A program made the position numbers and the translations under genes. From positions 1 to 35,144 of the forward strand of contig CALJRW010000119.1 in NCBI GenBank assembly GCA_937976335.1: DNA of 35,144 bases, written 5' to 3'. The DNA is from an uncultured bacterium. Its GTDB lineage: Bacteria; Bdellovibrionota_C; UBA2361; CALJRW01. Positions 7,929 to 16,608 of the stretch are shown one piece after another (position 1 is the stretch's first letter; every line of letters starts with the position of its first letter). The notes under the pieces are model-generated. The model worked only from the letters and a program-made list of their open reading frames with translations. It was not told where the DNA came from and did not search any database.

Positions 7929-8156
7929 TGTGCTTATATTGATTCGATTTGGCTAAAGCCAAAGTCTCACTCATCACCAAACTTTTTGAGTTTTCAGGAA
8001 AAACTCAAAATCGGTGACTATAATAGGTTGAATTAACACTTAGCTATATAGCCAACGAGAGTTGTTTTTTCCTCTTTTAAGTGGGGAAACTAAATGATTT
8101 GTTGGGCGAGCAAAAAAATGGTGAAGCCATTTTTTGCCGTAATAAGCACATATACT
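7923..8156. repeat. 234-bp segment bounded by 15-bp inverted repeats
   Basis: AGTATATGTGCTTAT (7923-7937) and ATAAGCACATATACT (8142-8156) are perfect inverted repeats, the layout of a miniature element. Inside are further hairpins: TTTGGCTAAAGCCAAA (7948-7963), a long imperfect stem from TCACC (7974) to GGTGA (8017), the palindrome GCTATATAGC (8043-8052), and GCAAAAAAATGG/CCATTTTTTGC (8110-8137). No open frame of note lies within. Confidence 0.65.
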
Positions 8157-8234
8157 GCTTGAACAAATAAATCTGAATTTATGCTATGCATAAATTTTAA
8201 CAAAAGAAACGGTAAAATCTAATGTCGAGGATTA
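8041..8234 (-). repeat. Composite palindromic repeat, copy 1 (inverted)
   Basis: Reverse-complemented, this stretch aligns along almost its whole length with 34822-35020. Shared pieces in order are CTCGACATTAG, a 21-bp palindrome built on AATTTATGC/GCATAAATT (8176-8196), AGTATATGTG, the GGCAAAAAATGG stem, GCTCGCCCAACAAATCATTT and a final GGAAAA-rich stem. Identity is high but with scattered substitutions and indels. One outer stem is perfect in the other copy but decayed here. Confidence 0.8.
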
Positions 8235-8354
8235 TATTTCTGTTACTAGAGCATGAAGCAATCTGAAGAAATCAGTCTCAATATCAAATTTATAAACTGC
8301 TAACTTAATTTTAAGATTGCTATGCTACTATCGATTAATGCATAATAACTCAAA

Positions 8355-9230
8355 ATGTTTTCAGAAGAAAAAATACAAATTGTTAAAGATCGTCTTCAAA
8401 TCGAATTCCTAGATGTTAAGCTATGGCTTCGTCTTCGCTTATATTCTTTAAAGGTTCTTTTGCTTGGAAAGTTTGCTTCCATTTCTACTTCTGAAGATTT
8501 CTTTCTACTTATAATTTCTATGATCTCAAAATTCATATATTTTAATAATGAAAAAAAAGTAGATGAATTCAACGCTTTAAAAGATTTTCTTAAAACTACT
8601 TTACTGCTTGATACAAGTGCTTCACTTAGAGCATTACAGCATTTTCAAAAATCAAGACATTCAAAATTCACTTTTGAAGATTATTCTAATAAATTTTATG
8701 AACATTATGGTCATCATAAAATACTTCTAGAACTAGCAATTGATGTTATGCTTAAAGTTGCTATGGCAAATGGACGTTATGATGATGCGGAAAAAAATTT
8801 AGTTAATTCAGCTCTTAGAATTTTTAATTTTTCAACTTCTGATTTCGAACGCATAAAAGCAAGGCGTGAATCTATAGATCACTTGTACATGAGGAGAGAA
8901 AAACTATTAGATCGATTTGATAATACTATTAAAAATAAAAAGACAAGTGCTCATCGTGCTCATCGTCAGAAAAAAACTTCATATAAAAAAAGTAATTATG
9001 AAAATGTATCGAGAAAAAAGCGTACAGAGTGTCGCTATAAAGTTCTAAATTGCTCTCCTGGCGATTCAATGAAAAAAATTAAAAAAGCTTATAGAGATCT
9101 TGTTTTAGAATATCACCCAGATAGATTGTATTCTAAAGGTTTATCTAAAGAATTACTTGAACTATCAATAGAACGATTTCGTCAAGTTCAGGAAGCTTAT
9201 GATGTTATATGTCGTGAGAGAGGTGAATGA
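8355..9230 (+). CDS. DjlA-like TerB/J-domain co-chaperone
   Basis: Predicted Hsp70 (DnaK) co-chaperone of 291 residues. The C-terminal J domain (about 227-291) has the invariant HPD at 254-256 within YHPDRL, preceded by IKKAYRDLVLEYH and followed by FRQVQEAYDVI, the helix-III pattern. The middle (about 120-175, ELAIDVMLKVAMANGRYDDAEK) resembles a TerB/DjlA N-domain helical bundle, giving the same TerB-then-J order as DjlA. A basic linker (190-225) joins them. The N-terminal 60 residues contain hydrophobic stretches (31-62) that may be a membrane contact; a clean transmembrane helix as in DjlA is not obvious. The gene is alone between two repeat-rich gaps. No clear ribosome binding site is visible. 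Confidence 0.7.
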   Translation: MFSEEKIQIVKDRLQIEFLDVKLWLRLRLYSLKVLLLGKFASISTSEDFFLLIISMISKFIYFNNEKKVDEFNALKDFLKTTLLLDTSASLRALQHFQKSRHSKFTFEDYSNKFYEHYGHHKILLELAIDVMLKVAMANGRYDDAEKNLVNSALRIFNFSTSDFERIKARRESIDHLYMRREKLLDRFDNTIKNKKTSAHRAHRQKKTSYKKSNYENVSRKKRTECRYKVLNCSPGDSMKKIKKAYRDLVLEYHPDRLYSKGLSKELLELSIERFRQVQEAYDVICRERGE

Positions 9231-9242
9231 GTTGTTAATTAG

Positions 9243-9288
9243 ACCTTTTTTATAATGATTTCGTAGCAGAAATAATTATGAAAAAGGT
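9243..9288. terminator. Long hairpin after the DjlA-like gene
   Basis: The 20-nt arms 9243-9262 (ACCTTTTTTATAATGATTTC) and 9269-9288 pair with one wobble and one mismatch around a 6-nt loop. It lies 12 bases after the stop codon. No clean T-run follows on the plus strand, so it may be a terminator, an mRNA 3'-end protector or another palindromic repeat. Confidence 0.45.
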
Positions 9289-9328
9289 TTATTATGTATT
9301 CAGAAAAAAAATTGTTTATTGAATAAGT

Positions 9329-9440
9329 ATAGTTATCCCAAAAAAAATTTCTCTATAGTTTTGTAGTCGAAAACCTTCCCCCGTCGCTAAAGCTTTGGGG
9401 GACATGCTGGTTTCCCTAAGCTATTGATTGGGATAACTAT
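9329..9440. repeat. 112-bp inverted-repeat module
   Basis: Perfect 12-bp arms ATAGTTATCCCA (9329-9340) and TGGGATAACTAT (9429-9440) enclose an inner C5/G5 hairpin (9378-9401) flanked by AAAACC and GGTTT. The layout matches the other nested modules in the window, with different arm sequences. It abuts the 51-bp repeat at 9460, so the gap 9231-9571 is mostly palindromes. Confidence 0.7.
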
Positions 9441-9459
9441 TTGCCGTCCCTCCGGGGGG

Positions 9460-9510
9460 ATAGTAAGTCCAAAAAGTTTTTTTAGGGAAATTCTTTTTTG
9501 GACTTACTAT
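9460..9510. repeat. 51-bp hairpin repeat, copy 2 (inverted)
   Basis: Arms ATAGTAAGTCCAAAAA (9460-9475) and TTTTTGGACTTACTAT (9495-9510) pair perfectly. The reverse complement matches 7707-7757 over the first 28 positions with one change, and the partner base in the other arm has changed to keep pairing. Confidence 0.85.
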
Positions 9511-9571
9511 ATTACAAATGCAATGACTTTGTATTTTAGTGTCGTTCTGATACGTAGTGACAAATTTGATT

Positions 9572-11125
9572 TTATCTAAGAAATATTTTCTTAAAAACTT
9601 CCTCTAATTCAAAATTTTTTAACAACTTAGATAGCAGTAAAAATACTAAAAATCCAAAAACTGTAGAAAGAAAAAACCCAAATCCAGAAGTGAAGATAAA
9701 ACCAATACTCGCAACTATACTTTTAAGTGTAGATGTTAAAAATGGAGCGTAGTTAATACTATTTCGTTTAAGTTTAAGCCAAATTGCACTTATTAAGAGA
9801 GTAATTAACGAAGATATACTAGATGCAAGTGCTAAGCCAGAAGCTTCTAAGTTGTAATTAGTATTAAAAATATTTTGCAATTTAGTAATTATAGCAGGCG
9901 CATTAAAAAACGATCCAACAAAAATAAAACACAAAGCGATATGAATAAATAAATTAATAAATCCTATTAAACTAGGAGTAAGTGTGTTTTTTTCTGCTAG
10001 GAAAGCTCTCATTATTAATGATGTGGCACTAAAGCTCCAAATGCCAAAACAATAAGCTCTTAAAATATTTGCAGTCATTATGGAATCATTTGCAGTAAAG
10101 TTTTTTCTTTCAAAAAGTAATGAAATTAAAAATTCTGAATTGCAATATAGCCAAAAAGATATAGGAATTAAAATAAAACTTGTATACCTAAGGGAGTCGC
10201 TTAGTTTGTTAGAAAAGTCTTTTTGATTACCAGAAGCAGAATCTCTTGATAATAAAGGCAGAAGAACAGATGCTAGAGAGATAGTAAAAATGCCGATTGG
10301 TAATTGAAAAAGCCTTTCTGCGTAAAAAAGCCATGAGATGTTTCCTGTAGGGAGTAGTGAAGCGAAGGCTCTAGTTACTAATATCTTAATTTGGTATGCA
10401 GAGGCTCCTAAAATTGCAGGGAGCATAAGTAAGAGAATTAATTTTGTGTCTTTTGTAAAAATATTTCCCCCAAAAGCAAATTTAAGCTTTGCTTTTTTTA
10501 AAAATGGTAAAGTAGAAAATACTTGAAATAATCCTCCTATTAGTACGCCAATTGATAAAATATAAACTCCTGTTAAAGAATCAAAATTACCTGCTATGCA
10601 AGCTGAAATTATAAAAAAGAGATTCATTATAATTTGGGCAAAAGCACTTGCGCCAAATATCTTCGAACTAGTAGACGAGCCATCAGAAATTGAAACAAAA
10701 GAAACAAAAATTACATAAGGGAACATTATTCTTGTTAGAATAACCGCTAATTTAAAATGTTCTGGATTAGCTACAAATCCAGGAGCAAAGAAGGTAATAA
10801 TTTGAGGAGCACAAATGATGCCTAAAACAGAAATTATAGTAGTAAGAATAGCAAACAGGCTTGTAACACTTTTTAAAAGTTTTTGAGCAGGTTCAATTCC
10901 AACTTCTAGTTTTTCAGAAAAGCTAGGGACAAAAGCACTAGTTAAGGCTCCTTCTGCTACAAAACTTCTAAGTAAGTTAGGGAATAGAAAAGCTGTAAAG
11001 AAAATATCAGTTACGTAACTTGCCCCAAATACTGCTGCAATTGTTGCATCACGAATATAGCCTAAGACTCTGCTTATAGCAGTGAGTGAGCCGATTTTGA
11101 GAGTACCTTTTGTGAGTGTGCTCAT
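9572..11125 (-). CDS. murJ: Lipid II flippase MurJ (MviN)
   Basis: Polytopic inner-membrane protein of the MOP superfamily that flips lipid II for peptidoglycan synthesis. The N-terminus is diagnostic: LTAISRVLGYIRDATIAAVFGAS, then TDIFFTAFLFPNLLR and FVAEGALTSAFVPSFSE. About 14 hydrophobic segments are spread over 517 residues, the normal family length. Family-typical features later include FYAERLFQLPIGIFTISLASVLLPLLSR (about residue 266) and the Ala/Ser-rich TM7-9 region. The downstream gene in the repeat-rich gap runs the other way, and the upstream GT-C gene is on the same strand 54 bases away, so co-transcription is possible. Confidence 0.93.
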   Translation of the reverse strand: MSTLTKGTLKIGSLTAISRVLGYIRDATIAAVFGASYVTDIFFTAFLFPNLLRSFVAEGALTSAFVPSFSEKLEVGIEPAQKLLKSVTSLFAILTTIISVLGIICAPQIITFFAPGFVANPEHFKLAVILTRIMFPYVIFVSFVSISDGSSTSSKIFGASAFAQIIMNLFFIISACIAGNFDSLTGVYILSIGVLIGGLFQVFSTLPFLKKAKLKFAFGGNIFTKDTKLILLLMLPAILGASAYQIKILVTRAFASLLPTGNISWLFYAERLFQLPIGIFTISLASVLLPLLSRDSASGNQKDFSNKLSDSLRYTSFILIPISFWLYCNSEFLISLLFERKNFTANDSIMTANILRAYCFGIWSFSATSLIMRAFLAEKNTLTPSLIGFINLFIHIALCFIFVGSFFNAPAIITKLQNIFNTNYNLEASGLALASSISSLITLLISAIWLKLKRNSINYAPFLTSTLKSIVASIGFIFTSGFGFFLSTVFGFLVFLLLSKLLKNFELEEVFKKIFLR

Positions 11126-11179
11126 TAGCTTATTAAAACACTTTATGGTCCTGTTGCGAAATAGAGTTTGTAATAAAAG

Positions 11180-12700
11180 CTAAAAATTAATCGGCTCTAG
11201 TTTTTCAAATACTTTCTTAATCTTTTTGCCGCCAACTAGACTTGCAAATGTAAGATATTTATCTTTAGCTTTAAAAGTTCTTATAATCAGTTTTTTCCCA
11301 TCAAAAAATTCTTCTTTGTTAAGATATTTTGGTTTTACTTTTTTATGAATTAATCTATTTAATATGTCAAATACTACAACATTTCTCTTTTCTAAATAAT
11401 CAATTGGAGCATCTCTTTCATGAGCTATAATGCCACGTTCATTGAGTGGCAATCTAGCAATGTAGTGATCGTTTAATCCTCTCCTATCTATTGTAGTAAG
11501 TTCAGAGTAGTAGGGAACTGCACCAGCTCCTCCTACAGAAATGACCAAATCTTTAGGAATAAGCTTTTCGTTAATTAAAGTTTTTAAAAATTTTCCTTCC
11601 TTTATTCTAAATTCAGCATATTTTTTAACGCCTTCTAAGCTAGCAATCCCAAAGCGAACTTTTTTGCTTTCATTTTTAAAGTTAACAGCAATTGTGAAAT
11701 AGCTTATTGAAGAAAAAATTAGCAAGAGAATAAGATATGATAAATTTTTATTTTTTACTAGTAATGAAAGTTTCTCTGCCCCGTCAATAATTAGTATGTA
11801 AAAGTAAGCCATTATAGGGACTAGAAAACGATATTCAAAACGGTCGCCACCAATACAAAATATATAAATAAGATAAGTTAAAATTAAACTAAAGAAATAT
11901 AAATTACTTGCTTTAGGTTTTAAATATATACTGAAAAACAAGAGAGGCAAATACCAGATAACTTGATAATCTTTTAAAAAGAGCGAAAAATATTTTATTG
12001 ATTGTTCAAACCAAAGTCCAGAAACTTTAGCATAGAAAGTGTTTGGTAAAATTTCACCATAGTACCAAATACGCCATGCTTCAAAAAATACACAAATGAT
12101 AAAAAATTGTAAAACGAAAGAAATTAAAGATTTTGCAGGTGATTTTTTTCTAATGATTTCAATCAATAAAAAAGCGCCAGTGACAAAAGCAAAGATAGCT
12201 CCTTCTGGTCTTGTTAACGTAGCTATAGCAAAAATAGTTCCAGTTAGTTTGTTTTTTTTAAGAAAAAAGTAGGAACCTATAAAAACTAATAAAGAGAAAA
12301 GCATTGTTTCAAGTCCGCTAGTCGCCCAAGCACAAAATGATTTATTAAAGGCGAGTAGTAGGCATATTAAGAAAGCATTTAAAGGTTTATTTAAATTTTG
12401 TTTGAATACTAAAAATAATAGTAATAATCCAAAAAAGAATCCTAAGATTTTAGAAAAAATCTCAGGTGCGAGACCAAGATGTATTCCTAATGCTATTAGC
12501 CAGGTCCAAAGCGGGGATGTGTAGCCCTCGACGTATTCTCCTGCATTCCAGACAAGACCAAGTCCTGTAGCTAAGTTTTTCGCATATCTAAAGATTATAA
12601 ATCCATCATCTGATAAAAATTGCCTATGCCAAGCATGTATAAGGAACATGCTAAGTGGTAGAAGCATAAGTAAAACAGCGTTTCTTTGTTTTTGAATCAC
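11180..12700 (-). CDS. GT-C type membrane glycosyltransferase
   Basis: Integral membrane protein of 506 residues with about ten transmembrane helices and a soluble C-terminal part (about 350-506). The first periplasmic loop holds FLSDDGFIIFRYAKNLATGLGLVWNAGEYVEGYTSPLWT (with DD at 31-32). This is the signature of a GT-C family seen in envelope glycosyltransferases, including mycobacterial terminal arabinofuranosyltransferases, where the acidic pair in loop 1 is catalytic. Such enzymes use polyprenyl-phosphate sugars to decorate glycans or lipids outside the inner membrane. The acceptor is unknown here. It lies directly upstream of murJ on the same strand and only 27 bases from the divergent aminotransferase gene. 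Confidence 0.7.
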   Translation of the reverse strand: MIQKQRNAVLLMLLPLSMFLIHAWHRQFLSDDGFIIFRYAKNLATGLGLVWNAGEYVEGYTSPLWTWLIALGIHLGLAPEIFSKILGFFFGLLLLFLVFKQNLNKPLNAFLICLLLAFNKSFCAWATSGLETMLFSLLVFIGSYFFLKKNKLTGTIFAIATLTRPEGAIFAFVTGAFLLIEIIRKKSPAKSLISFVLQFFIICVFFEAWRIWYYGEILPNTFYAKVSGLWFEQSIKYFSLFLKDYQVIWYLPLLFFSIYLKPKASNLYFFSLILTYLIYIFCIGGDRFEYRFLVPIMAYFYILIIDGAEKLSLLVKNKNLSYLILLLIFSSISYFTIAVNFKNESKKVRFGIASLEGVKKYAEFRIKEGKFLKTLINEKLIPKDLVISVGGAGAVPYYSELTTIDRRGLNDHYIARLPLNERGIIAHERDAPIDYLEKRNVVVFDILNRLIHKKVKPKYLNKEEFFDGKKLIIRTFKAKDKYLTFASLVGGKKIKKVFEKLEPINF

Positions 12701-12727
12701 ATTTTATTAGTTATCATCTAAATAGGT

Positions 12728-14188
12728 ATGAGTATAGATACATTAAAAAAGATTAGAGAAAATAGTGGAGAACCTAGAACTATAGGCTTATCTGATGAAG
12801 TAATTAAGAGTTTTTTGAGTTCAGATCCTAAATTAAAGTCATTACTTGATGAAGCTGAATCTGCTCATAATAAACTTAGAGAACGCTATTCTAAGATAAT
12901 CGATGGTTCCGAGGCAGATGCGATTTTAGAAATTCAAAAAGATTTTCTTAACTTTTATCCTGAAGATGGAGTTGCTCCCTTTATTCCACTTTCTGCTAAA
13001 GGACCATGGATTGTAACAGCATATGGAGCTGTTGTTTATGATTCCGGGGGGTATGGTATGTTAGGCCTAGGTCATAATCCAGATGATTTTTCTACAGTTA
13101 TAGGGAAAGAACGAGTCATGGCGAATGTTATGACTCCTAATTTAATACAGAAAGATTTTACAGATAAACTTAAGTCTATTATTGGGCTTGGAAAAGAATG
13201 CCCTTATCATAAATTTGCTTGTGTAAATTCTGGTTCTGAAGCTAATAGCCTTGCTTGTCGTATTATCGATCTAAATTCAAAAATACAGACTGATCCAGGT
13301 GGAAAACATGAAGGAAAAAATATAAAAGCAGTTGGAATGAGGCTTGGTTTTCATGGAAGAACTAATAAGCCAGCTCAGTTTTCTCACTCAAGCAGAAGAG
13401 CATATCAAAAGCTAGCTAGTTTTAGAGGGCAAGATAATGTCGTTACAATTGAACCAAATGATATTAATCAGCTAAAACAAGTTTTTATAGATGCTGAACG
13501 CTATAATTCTTTTTATGAAGTGATAATTATGGAACCAGTAATGGGAGAAGGATTCCCAGGGCTTGCAATTACTCCAGAGTATTACCAGCTTGCAAGAGAA
13601 TTGGCGCAGGAACATGGAAGCTTGTTGTTAGTAGATTCGGTGCAAGCAGCTTTCAGAGTTAATGGTGTTTTGAGTGTTTTTGATTATCCAGGTTTTGAAA
13701 ATTGTACAGCGCCACATATGGAATCTTTTTCTAAAGCTGTTAATGGAGGTCAATTCCCATTATCAATACTCGGTTTAGATAAACAAGCAGCCGCCCTTTA
13801 TCAAAAGGGAGTCTATGGTAATACTATGACAACTAATCCAAGAGCTTTAGCTGTTGGTTTATATGTGCTTGAAAAAATTACTCCAAAGTTACGTCAAAAT
13901 ATAGTTGAAAAAGGCAAAGAATTTTCTGAAAAACTTTCAAACTTAGTTACAAAGTATCCTAATAAATGTATTAGTGTTTCTGGGACCGGTTTGCTTTGTT
14001 CAATAGAATTGGCTGATGATATTAAAGTTTGGGGAGCTAACAGTATTGAGGAAAAAATGAGAGAAAAAGGAGTTAATTTGATTCACGGGGGTAAAAATTC
14101 TCTAAGATTTACACCGTATTTCGGAATCACCTCTGCTGAAATTGATATGATGGTTAAAGTTTTAGAAGACAGTTTAAACCATGAATAA
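12728..14188 (+). CDS. Class III PLP aminotransferase
   Basis: PLP-dependent class III aminotransferase of 486 residues. Visible motifs are NSGSEAN (167-173, phosphate binding), FHGRT (208-212), IIMEPVMGEG (266-275), LLVDSVQAAFRVNG (300-313, with the cofactor-contacting Asp303 and Gln306) and SFSKAVNGG (333-341, with Lys336 as the Schiff-base lysine). The usual D-E-V-Q-[TS]-G-x-G-R-T-G is altered to D-S-V-Q-A-A-F-R-V-N-G, as in lysine epsilon-aminotransferase-like branches. The substrate is probably an omega-amino compound, but which one is not evident. An N-terminal extension of about 90 residues precedes the fold. No pathway neighbours help; the promoter must overlap the divergent glycosyltransferase gene start. 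Confidence 0.82.
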   Translation: MSIDTLKKIRENSGEPRTIGLSDEVIKSFLSSDPKLKSLLDEAESAHNKLRERYSKIIDGSEADAILEIQKDFLNFYPEDGVAPFIPLSAKGPWIVTAYGAVVYDSGGYGMLGLGHNPDDFSTVIGKERVMANVMTPNLIQKDFTDKLKSIIGLGKECPYHKFACVNSGSEANSLACRIIDLNSKIQTDPGGKHEGKNIKAVGMRLGFHGRTNKPAQFSHSSRRAYQKLASFRGQDNVVTIEPNDINQLKQVFIDAERYNSFYEVIIMEPVMGEGFPGLAITPEYYQLARELAQEHGSLLLVDSVQAAFRVNGVLSVFDYPGFENCTAPHMESFSKAVNGGQFPLSILGLDKQAAALYQKGVYGNTMTTNPRALAVGLYVLEKITPKLRQNIVEKGKEFSEKLSNLVTKYPNKCISVSGTGLLCSIELADDIKVWGANSIEEKMREKGVNLIHGGKNSLRFTPYFGITSAEIDMMVKVLEDSLNHE

Positions 14189-14304
14189 GAAAGTTTTTTT
14201 GCTTATATTTTTTTAGAAAGAATAAGTATTAAAGATTAAAAAAACTGTATTTACAGGCAGTTATAACAAAAGTAAAAAAAATTCTTAATGCATCTACCAA
14301 AATT

Positions 14305-14313
14305 TGCTATAAT
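14305..14313 (+). promoter_or_regulatory. Extended -10 promoter
   Basis: TGCTATAAT is a perfect extended -10 element (TG-n-TATAAT). The -35 region is weak (TTCTTA near 14283), as is common with extended -10 promoters. Transcription would start near 14320, giving a leader of about 190 nt before the small gene at 14512. Confidence 0.5.
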
Positions 14314-14511
14314 AGTTAAAGGGTAAGCACATAGCTAAATTTTTCGTAGAGCTTGAGTGTAGGTTTTGTCTTTTGCAACTGTCTGGTCATCACTAATTCT
14401 TAGATAGAGCAACAACTCGATTTTTGAAGGTTCTCTTCGTATCTATTTTTATAGATTCGATATCTTTATTTTGACTGATGGAGTCGCGCTAGTAAACAAA
14501 TGGGGGCATAT
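14314..14511 (+). other. Long 5' leader of the small gene
   Basis: Non-coding stretch between the promoter and the start codon. It contains the perfect hairpin ATCTAT-TTTT-ATAGAT (around 14440-14456) with flanking TTCG/CGA pairs, and otherwise no repeat shared with the rest of the window. No known riboswitch, 6S, SRP, RNase P or tmRNA core was recognised. The preceding 14189-14304 is AT-rich with T-runs after the aminotransferase stop, which may end that transcript. Confidence 0.3.
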
Positions 14512-14730
14512 ATGAAAAGAAAAAAACTTCTAAGCGATGTAATCGAAGTACGTAAGTCTAAGAGTAATTCACATACCAAAATAGTAGAAAGGGATGATTT
14601 GGAAAACGTGGCGCACTGTAAAATTCCGAAACATTATTTTGATAGATTCAAGTCAAAAGATCCAGGTAAAAGAGAAATAATGTCGGTTAAACGATGGGAT
14701 GGAACTTTAGTTATCTCAGCTTTAGTTTAG
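14512..14730 (+). CDS. Small basic hypothetical protein
   Basis: A 72-residue unrecognised protein, rich in Lys/Arg at its N-terminus (MKRKKLLSDVIEVRKSKS) and ending in a hydrophobic VISALV. There is no signal peptide, transmembrane helix or zinc motif. I start it at 14512 because TGGGGGCA lies 5-8 bases upstream as a ribosome binding site; the ATG at 14500 would place that site inside the gene. It overlaps the end of the convergent histidine kinase gene by 9 bases. Its own promoter and long leader suggest it is expressed independently and perhaps regulated post-transcriptionally. Confidence 0.55.
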   Translation: MKRKKLLSDVIEVRKSKSNSHTKIVERDDLENVAHCKIPKHYFDRFKSKDPGKREIMSVKRWDGTLVISALV

Positions 14731-16599
14731 AATATTTTTTAAAGAAGATATTAAAAGTTCATTATCGATTGGTTTAGGTATTACTAAGTTCATACCTGCT
14801 TCAATGCAAGCATTGCTATGTTCTTGATGAATATTTGCTGATATTCCTAATATTGGGACATGACTCTTTAAGTCAGATCTAATTTTTTTAGTTGTTTCAT
14901 ATCCATCAAGTATTGGCATATTACAATCCATAAAAATTATTGCGAAATTATTTTTTTTAACTTCTTCAAAAGCTTCTTCGCCATTAAAAGAAGAAACCAC
15001 AGCAAATCCAATATTTTCTAATTGTCTTTTAAGAACTTGATGACTTATTTCATTATCTTCTACTAGTAGTACTAGCCCTGAGAAATTTTCTTTCTGTTTT
15101 TCAGGTTCTGAAAAAAAATTCTTTTCTAAAGGTTGATTGCTTGTGAGGTTTGTATCAATGGGGAGTCTTATCCAGAAAGTCGAACCTTTATCAACTTCGG
15201 AAGTGCAGCCAATTTCTCCTCCTAGAAGATACGTAAGATTTTTTGTAATACTTAGTCCTAAACCTGTTCCACCATAGTTTTTGGTTGTGCTTTCATCAGC
15301 TTGAGTAAATTTGCCAAAAATATGTTCAATTTTTTCATTCGGAATTCCTATTCCAGAATCTTGAACACTAATTTCAATAAACTTTTCTGCAGCTTTTGTG
15401 ACGATTTTAATATGTCCTTTTTTAGTAAATTTTAGAGCGTTGCCTACTAAATTTATTAGTATTTGTCTTATTCTAAGAGCATCTGAATTAATGATTTGAG
15501 GAATATTTTCGGCATATTCATACGATATGTTAATGTCTTTCTCATTTTTTTGTGCTTCAAATAAAAAAGCTATTTCTTCACACAAGTTTTTAAGGTTAAG
15601 TTCTTCTTTAATAATTTTAATTTTACCTGATTCAATTTTAGATAAATCTAGGATATCATTGATTATAGCAATCATGGAGTTTGCAGATCGCTCTACAAGT
15701 TGACAATATTTTTTTTGTTCTTCATCTAAGTTTGTTTCAAGCAGTAAGCTATTCATTCCAGTAACTCCAGACATAGGGGTCCTTAGTTCGTGTGTAATAT
15801 GTGAGAGAAAGTCGCTCTTAGCTCTATTCGCTTTCTCGGCTTCTTTTCTTGCTTTTTCTAAATTTCTTTCTAAATTGCATTGTTTAGTAATATTTCTTTC
15901 GATTAGGAGAACTTCATCTTTAGATATGAGAGTTAATCTAATTTCAAAATCATCATTCTCAAGTTGATATCTAAAGGAGATATTAGTATTGTTTTGAAAT
16001 ATATATTCTACATTTTTTACAATTTTTCCTGTAATGTTTTTAGAAAATAAATTCTCAATTTTAGGTTTCGTAGTTTTGTCTGAATTTTTTTCAATTAATC
16101 TAATAATTTCACAACTTTGATTTAATGTTATTAGTTTATCAGGAAAACCTTCTAAAATTTCATGATCTTTTTGATATATATTTTCAAGACTTGATATATA
16201 TTGTCTAAGTTTTTCGCCTTCTAATAAATTATTTCTAGCTTTTTGATATACATGAAACTCTCCATTTTGTAGGACTTTTTTTATAATTAAAATATTTTTA
16301 GAGCTTTCTTTAACAGCTATGGCTTCTAGATATATGACCTCTCCGTCTTCTTCAATTTCCCAAATACCTGAAGTTAAAGATTCAGTATTAGAGTTTTTCC
16401 AAAATTTTTCTGCATCTATTAAAAAATTACTTAAAAAAGAGTTTTCTTCAATGTTAATAAATTGTTCTTTTGTTTTATAATCTATATTTCTTGCTAGCCA
16501 TTCTGGGATAGCATTTATAGCTTGAATATTTTTTTTTCCAAAATATTCAAAAACTGCAATATCAAATATTGCTAAAACTTTTTCTAATTTAAAACTCAT
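14722..16599 (-). CDS. Cytosolic hybrid sensor histidine kinase
   Basis: Soluble hybrid kinase of 625 residues without a membrane segment. In order: an N-terminal sensor part (1-240) that may hold two PAS-like folds, a short coiled coil (240-262), a HisKA domain with His270 in SHITHELRTP, and a HATPase domain with N-box NLVGNALKF (384-392), DSGIGIP (414-420) and GGTGLGLS (443-450). A receiver follows (about 508-625) with LVEDNE, the phospho-acceptor Asp558 in MDCNMP, and Lys609 in IPKP. Phosphate would pass from His270 to Asp558 and probably on to an Hpt partner elsewhere. It begins 9 bases after the Ras-like GTPase stop codon, so it belongs to that operon, which suggests it senses or sets the state of the GTPase complex. 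Confidence 0.92.
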   Translation of the reverse strand: MSFKLEKVLAIFDIAVFEYFGKKNIQAINAIPEWLARNIDYKTKEQFINIEENSFLSNFLIDAEKFWKNSNTESLTSGIWEIEEDGEVIYLEAIAVKESSKNILIIKKVLQNGEFHVYQKARNNLLEGEKLRQYISSLENIYQKDHEILEGFPDKLITLNQSCEIIRLIEKNSDKTTKPKIENLFSKNITGKIVKNVEYIFQNNTNISFRYQLENDDFEIRLTLISKDEVLLIERNITKQCNLERNLEKARKEAEKANRAKSDFLSHITHELRTPMSGVTGMNSLLLETNLDEEQKKYCQLVERSANSMIAIINDILDLSKIESGKIKIIKEELNLKNLCEEIAFLFEAQKNEKDINISYEYAENIPQIINSDALRIRQILINLVGNALKFTKKGHIKIVTKAAEKFIEISVQDSGIGIPNEKIEHIFGKFTQADESTTKNYGGTGLGLSITKNLTYLLGGEIGCTSEVDKGSTFWIRLPIDTNLTSNQPLEKNFFSEPEKQKENFSGLVLLVEDNEISHQVLKRQLENIGFAVVSSFNGEEAFEEVKKNNFAIIFMDCNMPILDGYETTKKIRSDLKSHVPILGISANIHQEHSNACIEAGMNLVIPKPIDNELLISSLKNILN

Positions 16600-16608
16600 C
16601 TTTTTTTT

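Noticed and set aside
7758..8354. CRISPR-like spacing of repeats
   Set aside because: The repeats are inverted and nested, of different lengths, with no regular direct repeat and spacer pattern and no cas genes nearby.
10338..10526. 62-codon open frame on the plus strand
   Set aside because: Antisense to murJ; the hydrophobic pattern follows from the real gene.
14314..14511. Leader as a housekeeping RNA (6S, SRP, RNase P, tmRNA)
   Set aside because: None of the conserved core sequences of these RNAs could be found in either strand.
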